The position numbers were made by a program, and so were the translations under genes. Positions 6,731-9,442 of a DNA stretch of 9,442 nucleotides are shown here, in pieces. This stretch comes from DASVBJ01 sp036375895. GTDB taxonomy: Bacteria > Actinomycetota > Actinomycetes > JACCUZ01. The stretch spans positions 1-9,442 of the forward strand of contig DASVBJ010000223.1 of assembly GCA_036375895.1 (NCBI GenBank), written 5' to 3'. Under the pieces are notes generated by a model, which was given only the letters and a program-made list of their open reading frames with translations, did not search any database and was not told the origin of the DNA. The stretch's first letter is position 1. Every line of letters begins with the position of its first letter.

Positions 6731-7315
6731 TCAGGCGATGACCTTCTCCGCCGGCCGGTTGCCCACGAAGACCTCGGCGTCCGGGGAGACCCGGCGCAGG
6801 TGGACGAAGCCCAGGATCGACAGGAGGAGCATCAGGGCAGCGCCTGCGTAGGCCGCGATCGAGGCGTACCAGGCGATCTTGCCCATGGTGTCCCAGGCGT
6901 AGGCGTTGAGCAGCATGCCGCGCAGGGTCTCACCGCGGAACGCGGTCTGGACCAGGCCGGCCAGCTCGGCGTCGCCCGGGTTCTGCCGGGACTGGGTGCT
7001 CAGCTCCGAGTAGGTCCTGCCACCGGTCGACTCGTCGAGGTGCACCTTGATGTAGTGGTCGGCGAAGGCCTTGGCCTGGTCGCCCGTGGTCAGCTGCTGG
7101 CCGGCGTACTGCTCGATGTAGGGCTTGACCTTCGGGTCGTTCAGCTGCTCGCTGCCGGCCTTGGGGAAGAAGATCTTCTGGGCGGACAGCTGGCTGTTGA
7201 CCTCGTCGGTGGCGAAGTTGTGTCCCCATGTCAGGAGCAGACCCGAGATCAGCAGGACGGCCGCTACGACGACCCCTCCCGTGGTCAGCAGGATGTCCAG
7301 AGTCTTGCGTCGCAT
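6731..7315 (-). CDS. Two-helix membrane protein of unknown function
   Basis: This 194-residue protein has a basic start (MRRK) and a first membrane helix at about 8-30 (LLTTGGVVVAAVLLISGLLL). A polar segment of about 115 residues follows, then a second helix at about 147-171 (IAWYASIAAYAGAALMLLLS) and a basic VHLRR stretch. By the positive-inside rule both ends are cytoplasmic and the loop is outside. The loop contains YIEQYAGQQLTTGDQAKAFADHYIKVHL and, just before helix 2, FRGETLRGMLLNAYAW. I recall similar uncharacterised membrane proteins from Streptomyces and relatives, without a known function. Start ATG 7315 has GGGAGAG 5 bases upstream; longer in-frame starts would add a basic, low-complexity extension and are less likely. 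It is transcribed leftward into the shared terminator. The nearest upstream gene, a secreted PepSY protein, is 213 bp away beyond a terminator. Confidence 0.85.
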   Translation of the reverse strand: MRRKTLDILLTTGGVVVAAVLLISGLLLTWGHNFATDEVNSQLSAQKIFFPKAGSEQLNDPKVKPYIEQYAGQQLTTGDQAKAFADHYIKVHLDESTGGRTYSELSTQSRQNPGDAELAGLVQTAFRGETLRGMLLNAYAWDTMGKIAWYASIAAYAGAALMLLLSILGFVHLRRVSPDAEVFVGNRPAEKVIA

Positions 7316-7447
7316 GACGTCTCTCCCACCGCTGCGAGGACCGGTCGACCTCTGTGACGACCGTTGTGATCGCTCGCTTGCTGGCTCAAGCATTCAGTGG
7401 GTGATCCATCCGCGGCAGAGGTCAAAAGTCCTTGCCCCGACTGCGGA

Positions 7448-7480
7448 GGTCCCTGGAAGTCCCGGTTGTCCCAAGGGACC
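7448..7480 (-). other. Second hairpin downstream of the PepSY gene
   Basis: GGTCCCTGG (7448-7456) pairs with CCAAGGGACC (7471-7480), giving 9 base pairs with one bulged A and a 14-base loop. It lies 10 bases beyond the first hairpin in the direction of transcription. It may back up termination or be a leader structure of the next gene; the sequence does not decide. Confidence 0.4.
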
Positions 7481-7490
7481 CAGAAACGCA

Positions 7491-7521
7491 CGTGGCCGGG
7501 CCAGTCGGGGGCCCGGCCACG
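7491..7521 (-). terminator. Strong hairpin terminator after the PepSY gene
   Basis: A perfect 12-bp stem, CGTGGCCGGGCC (7491-7502) with GGCCCGGCCACG (7510-7521), closes a 7-base loop AGTCGGG. It starts 7 bases past the PepSY stop codon. On the minus strand it is followed by TGCGTTTCTGG, a weakly T-rich tail. Confidence 0.78.
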
Positions 7522-7528
7522 CGTACGG

Positions 7529-8020
7529 TCAGGCGCCGGAAGAGGCGCTGCCGCTCGGCGTCTGGCTGCCTGTGCTGCCCGGGCCGCCGCGCCCGTCCCG
7601 GTCGCGCGGGCGGTGGCCGGGGCCACCGGCAGGCGCCGACTCCTCGCCGGTCACCGTGAAGGACTTGTCCATCTCGACCGTGACCCGCTTGCCGTCGCTG
7701 GTCGTGAGGTGCGCCTCGTAGACGCCGTCGGAGTCGGTCTCCACGCGCTGGATCGTCGCACCCGGGTACTTCGCGAGCGCGGCCGCGCGCACCTTGCTCG
7801 CGGTGTCACCGCTCAGCAGGTGCTCGTCCGGTCGCTGGCTCCTGGACTCGTCGACAGGGCCGCTGTTCGACCCGGTGCCCGGCGTCGACGTCGAGCTGTC
7901 CGCGCTGGCAGACAGCGTGCCCGCGAGGACGCCGCCGGCGACGAGTCCCGCGGCGGCGAGCGCCCCGGCACCACCCCACCGGCGCAATCCGTTGTGCTGC
8001 TTGCTGTCTGTCTCGTTCAT
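7529..8020 (-). CDS. Secreted or membrane-anchored PepSY-domain protein
   Basis: This small protein has 163 residues. A short polar start with LRRW is followed by a hydrophobic stretch, about residues 16-36 (GGAGALAAAGLVAGGVLAGTL), and SASAD. That can be a signal peptide cut after Ala40 or an uncleaved anchor. Residues 41-65 are a Ser/Thr/Gly linker. A single PepSY-like domain spans about 67-124, with LSGDTASKVRAAALAKYPGA, then the strand pattern IQRVETDSDGVYEAHLTT and KRVTVEMDKSFTVTG. PepSY domains often occur in extracytoplasmic proteins that inhibit proteases or bind cell-surface partners; no specific role can be assigned. The tail, 128-163, is low-complexity Gly/Pro/Ser/Arg-rich and probably disordered. 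Start ATG 8020 has GGGAG 7 bases upstream. It is 129 bp from the GNAT gene upstream, enough for its own promoter, and is followed at once by a strong hairpin. Confidence 0.85.
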   Translation of the reverse strand: MNETDSKQHNGLRRWGGAGALAAAGLVAGGVLAGTLSASADSSTSTPGTGSNSGPVDESRSQRPDEHLLSGDTASKVRAAALAKYPGATIQRVETDSDGVYEAHLTTSDGKRVTVEMDKSFTVTGEESAPAGGPGHRPRDRDGRGGPGSTGSQTPSGSASSGA

Positions 8021-8149
8021 GGTCCTGCTCCCTGGTTCGGTGGCTCTCGGTCGAGCCGCTGATCTCAGGTTGCGGTGGCCGCCTGTGCCGCGCCGGGAAG
8101 GGACCTGGGAGTTCGCTGACCGGTCGGCAGACGTACGGGGGTCGGGCGG
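8021..8149. other. Gap between the GNAT and PepSY genes
   Basis: These 129 bases should include the promoter of the PepSY gene. I see only a small hairpin, GGCTC (8042-8046) with GAGCC (8053-8057), about 22 bases before the PepSY start in its leader, and the octamer palindrome GACCGGTC at 8118-8125. No clear -35/-10 pair or coding sequence was found. Confidence 0.35.
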
Positions 8150-8620
8150 TCAGGATCGCGGCTGCGTGAGGTCCTTGGCGAAGCTGCGGCTCTCCGGCGA
8201 GCACCGGTAGTGCCCGAAGCCCTCGGTCGGCCGGTAGCCCTCGCTCGTGTAGAGGGCGATGGCCTCCGGCTGGGCGCTGCCGGTCTCGAGCACCACCCGG
8301 CGGTAGCCGAGGTCGGCAGCCCTCTGCTCGAGCGCTCGCAACAGAGCCCGGGCGTGACCCTGGCGGCGGTGCGCGGAGCGCACGTACATCCGCTTGATCT
8401 CCACGACGTCCGCGTCGTGCCGACGCAGTCCACCGCAGCCGACGACCCGTCCGTCCACGGTCGCGACGAGGAAGACGCCGCCGGGCGCGGCGAACTCCCC
8501 CGGGTCGACCGGGGTCTCGTCCGGACCGCCGTACCGCACGACGTACTCCTGCTGCACCTCCGCGACCAGCGGCGCCGTCCGCTCGTCGCCGTAGGCGGCC
8601 TCCGACAGCACGATCTGCAC
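8150..8620 (-). CDS. GNAT-family N-acetyltransferase
   Basis: This 156-residue single-domain acetyltransferase transfers an acetyl group from acetyl-CoA to an amine that cannot be identified here. The conserved core is visible in order: strand FLVATVDGRVVGCGGL (50-65), strand VVEIKRMYV (72-80), and the acetyl-CoA pyrophosphate loop RRQGHA (85-90) followed by helix RALLRALEQRAADLG. Then comes strand YRRVVLETG (106-114) and the motif-B helix PEAIALYTSEGYRPTEGFGHY (118-138). The GTG at 8620 is chosen because the protein then starts directly with the first beta strand (QIVLSEAAYG). It leaves a 38-bp gap after the dihydrolipoamide dehydrogenase stop. The upstream ribosome site is poor (GGCAGG). 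The frame stays open further upstream, but only antisense-free overlap with the lpd coding region supports it, so I reject the longer form. It is probably co-transcribed with lpd, without an obvious functional link. Confidence 0.88.
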   Translation of the reverse strand: MQIVLSEAAYGDERTAPLVAEVQQEYVVRYGGPDETPVDPGEFAAPGGVFLVATVDGRVVGCGGLRRHDADVVEIKRMYVRSAHRRQGHARALLRALEQRAADLGYRRVVLETGSAQPEAIALYTSEGYRPTEGFGHYRCSPESRSFAKDLTQPRS

Positions 8621-8658
8621 GGGGCCAAGCCTGCCCGACCGGGACGGCGCGTGCAGCA

Positions 8659-9442
8659 CTACAGGTTGATCATGTGCCCCTCGAGGCCGTGCAGCGCCTC
8701 CTTCACCGCCTCGCTCAGCGTCGGGTGCGCATGCACGTTGCGGGCCAGCTCGGTGGTGGTGAGGTCCCACTGCTGGGCCAGCGTGAGCTCCGGCAGCAGC
8801 TCGGTGACCTCTGGGCCGATGAGGTGACCGCCGAGCAGCTCGCCGTGCTCGGCGTCGCTCAGCAGCTTGACGAACCCGACGGTGTCGCCGAGACCGTGCG
8901 CCTTGCCGTTGGCCATGAACGGGAACTTCGCGACGCGTACGTCGTGGCCGCGCTCTCTGGCCTGGGCCTCGGTCCAGCCGAAGCTCGCGACCTGGGGCTG
9001 GCAGAAGGTCGCGCGCGGCATCATCACGTAGTCGAGCTCCATCGTCTCCGCTCCGGCGATGGTCTCCGCCGCGACGACACCCATCGCCTCCGCGACGTGC
9101 GCCAGCAGCAGCTTGGCCGTCACGTCGCCGATCGCGAAGATGTGCGGGACGTTGGTGCGCATGAAGCCATCGATGGCGATGGCACCACGGTCGGTGAGCT
9201 CGACGCCCGTCTTCTCCAGGCCGTAGCCGTCGACCCGAGGGGCGAAGCCGATGGCCTGCAGCACCTTGTCGACCTCGACGGTGTCCTGCTGACCGTCGCG
9301 GCTGACGGTGACCTTGACCTTGTCGCCACTCTCGTCGATCGACTCGACCCGGGTCGACGTCATCACCTTGATGCCGGCCCGCTTGTAGCGACGGGCGAGC
9401 TCCGCGGAGACCTCCTCGTCCTCCAACGGGAGGATGCGGTCG
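8659..9442 (-). CDS. lpdA: Dihydrolipoamide dehydrogenase (E3), N-terminal part outside the window
   Basis: E3 reoxidises dihydrolipoyl groups of 2-oxoacid dehydrogenase complexes (or glycine cleavage) with NAD+, using FAD. The frame is open to the window edge (DRILPLEDEEVS...) and gives 260 residues, a bit more than half of the usual 450-470. The FAD Rossmann motif and the redox CxxxxC lie outside. Visible here are the end of the NAD domain (LQAIGFAPRV, 61-70 of the fragment) and the second FAD motif TNVPHIFAIGDVT (96-108). The dimerisation domain follows, with TFCQPQVASFGWTEAQA (145-161) and the active-site dyad in HAHPTLSEAVKEAL (237-250), His239 and Glu244. These features separate it from glutathione reductase and mercuric reductase, although other lipoamide-type family members cannot be fully excluded without the N-terminus. 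The stop TAG is at 8659-8661; GNAT follows after 38 bp. Confidence 0.93.
   Translation of the reverse strand, partial: DRILPLEDEEVSAELARRYKRAGIKVMTSTRVESIDESGDKVKVTVSRDGQQDTVEVDKVLQAIGFAPRVDGYGLEKTGVELTDRGAIAIDGFMRTNVPHIFAIGDVTAKLLLAHVAEAMGVVAAETIAGAETMELDYVMMPRATFCQPQVASFGWTEAQARERGHDVRVAKFPFMANGKAHGLGDTVGFVKLLSDAEHGELLGGHLIGPEVTELLPELTLAQQWDLTTTELARNVHAHPTLSEAVKEALHGLEGHMINL

Larger units (their letters stand above)
7316..7528. other. Non-coding gap between the membrane protein and the PepSY gene
   Basis: These 213 bases hold two hairpins on the side next to the PepSY gene (7491-7521 and 7448-7480) and about 130 bases that should carry the promoter of the membrane-protein gene. A TTGACC resembling a -35 box is visible on the minus strand at 7425-7420, but I find no convincing -10 at 16-18 bases from it. 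No credible gene is seen on either strand. Confidence 0.5.

Noticed and set aside
6800..7357. Plus-strand frame opposite the membrane protein
   Set aside because: Antisense to a gene with clear helices and a ribosome site; the translation shows no credible domain.
8621..8770. Longer N-terminus for the GNAT protein
   Set aside because: It would overlap the lpd coding end, adds a His/Arg-rich segment with no fold, and the domain starts naturally at 8620.
1..9442. CRISPR repeats, tRNA, insertion-sequence ends, toxin-antitoxin or phage-defence genes
   Set aside because: I looked for these on both strands and found no array, cloverleaf, transposase motif or defence-type domain. The gene content is metabolic and regulatory.

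Overview
This window looks like chromosomal DNA from a high-GC actinobacterium. The base composition is strongly GC-rich, nearly every third codon position is G or C, and GTG starts and 4-bp gene overlaps are frequent. The fatty-acid genes most resemble, from memory, the mycobacterial fadA2, fabG4 and htdX set. I cannot fix the genus. I see no mobile element, tRNA, rRNA, CRISPR array or sign of recent transfer.

Left edge (1-504): the 3' end of a VOC-fold (glyoxalase/extradiol dioxygenase-like) gene on the + strand. It converges on the fatty-acid locus with a 39-bp gap.

Lipid locus (505-6668): a divergent pair of operons around a 63-bp control region (3123-3185). Leftward, a TetR-family regulator overlaps by 4 bp (ATGA) a 645-residue flavoprotein whose motifs are closer to acyl-CoA oxidases than to short acyl-CoA dehydrogenases. 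Rightward, a FadA2-like thiolase overlaps by 4 bp (GTGA) a high-molecular-weight FabG4-type ketoacyl reductase. That gene is followed after 1 bp by an HtdX-like double-hotdog (R)-hydratase. Together the four enzymes could cover acyl-CoA desaturation, hydration, 3-hydroxy/3-keto interconversion and thiolysis, with the middle steps of the (R)-type. The control region holds two GGTACC copies flanking a -10-like hexamer, a good candidate operator for the divergent TetR. The rightward operon ends in a strong hairpin (6674-6711) shared with the convergent gene beyond it.

Right part (6731-9442), all on the minus strand. In transcription order it has the 3' part of dihydrolipoamide dehydrogenase (cut by the window edge), a GNAT acetyltransferase 38 bp downstream, a secreted PepSY-domain protein, and a two-helix membrane protein of unknown function. 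The PepSY gene is followed by a strong hairpin and a second weaker one in a 213-bp gap, so the membrane protein is probably a separate transcription unit.

The window is mostly ordinary chromosome. The points most worth a second look are the (R)-type fatty-acid module, its candidate TetR operator and the oxidase-like flavoenzyme. Comparisons to named Mycobacterium tuberculosis genes rest on memory of those proteins, not on a search.
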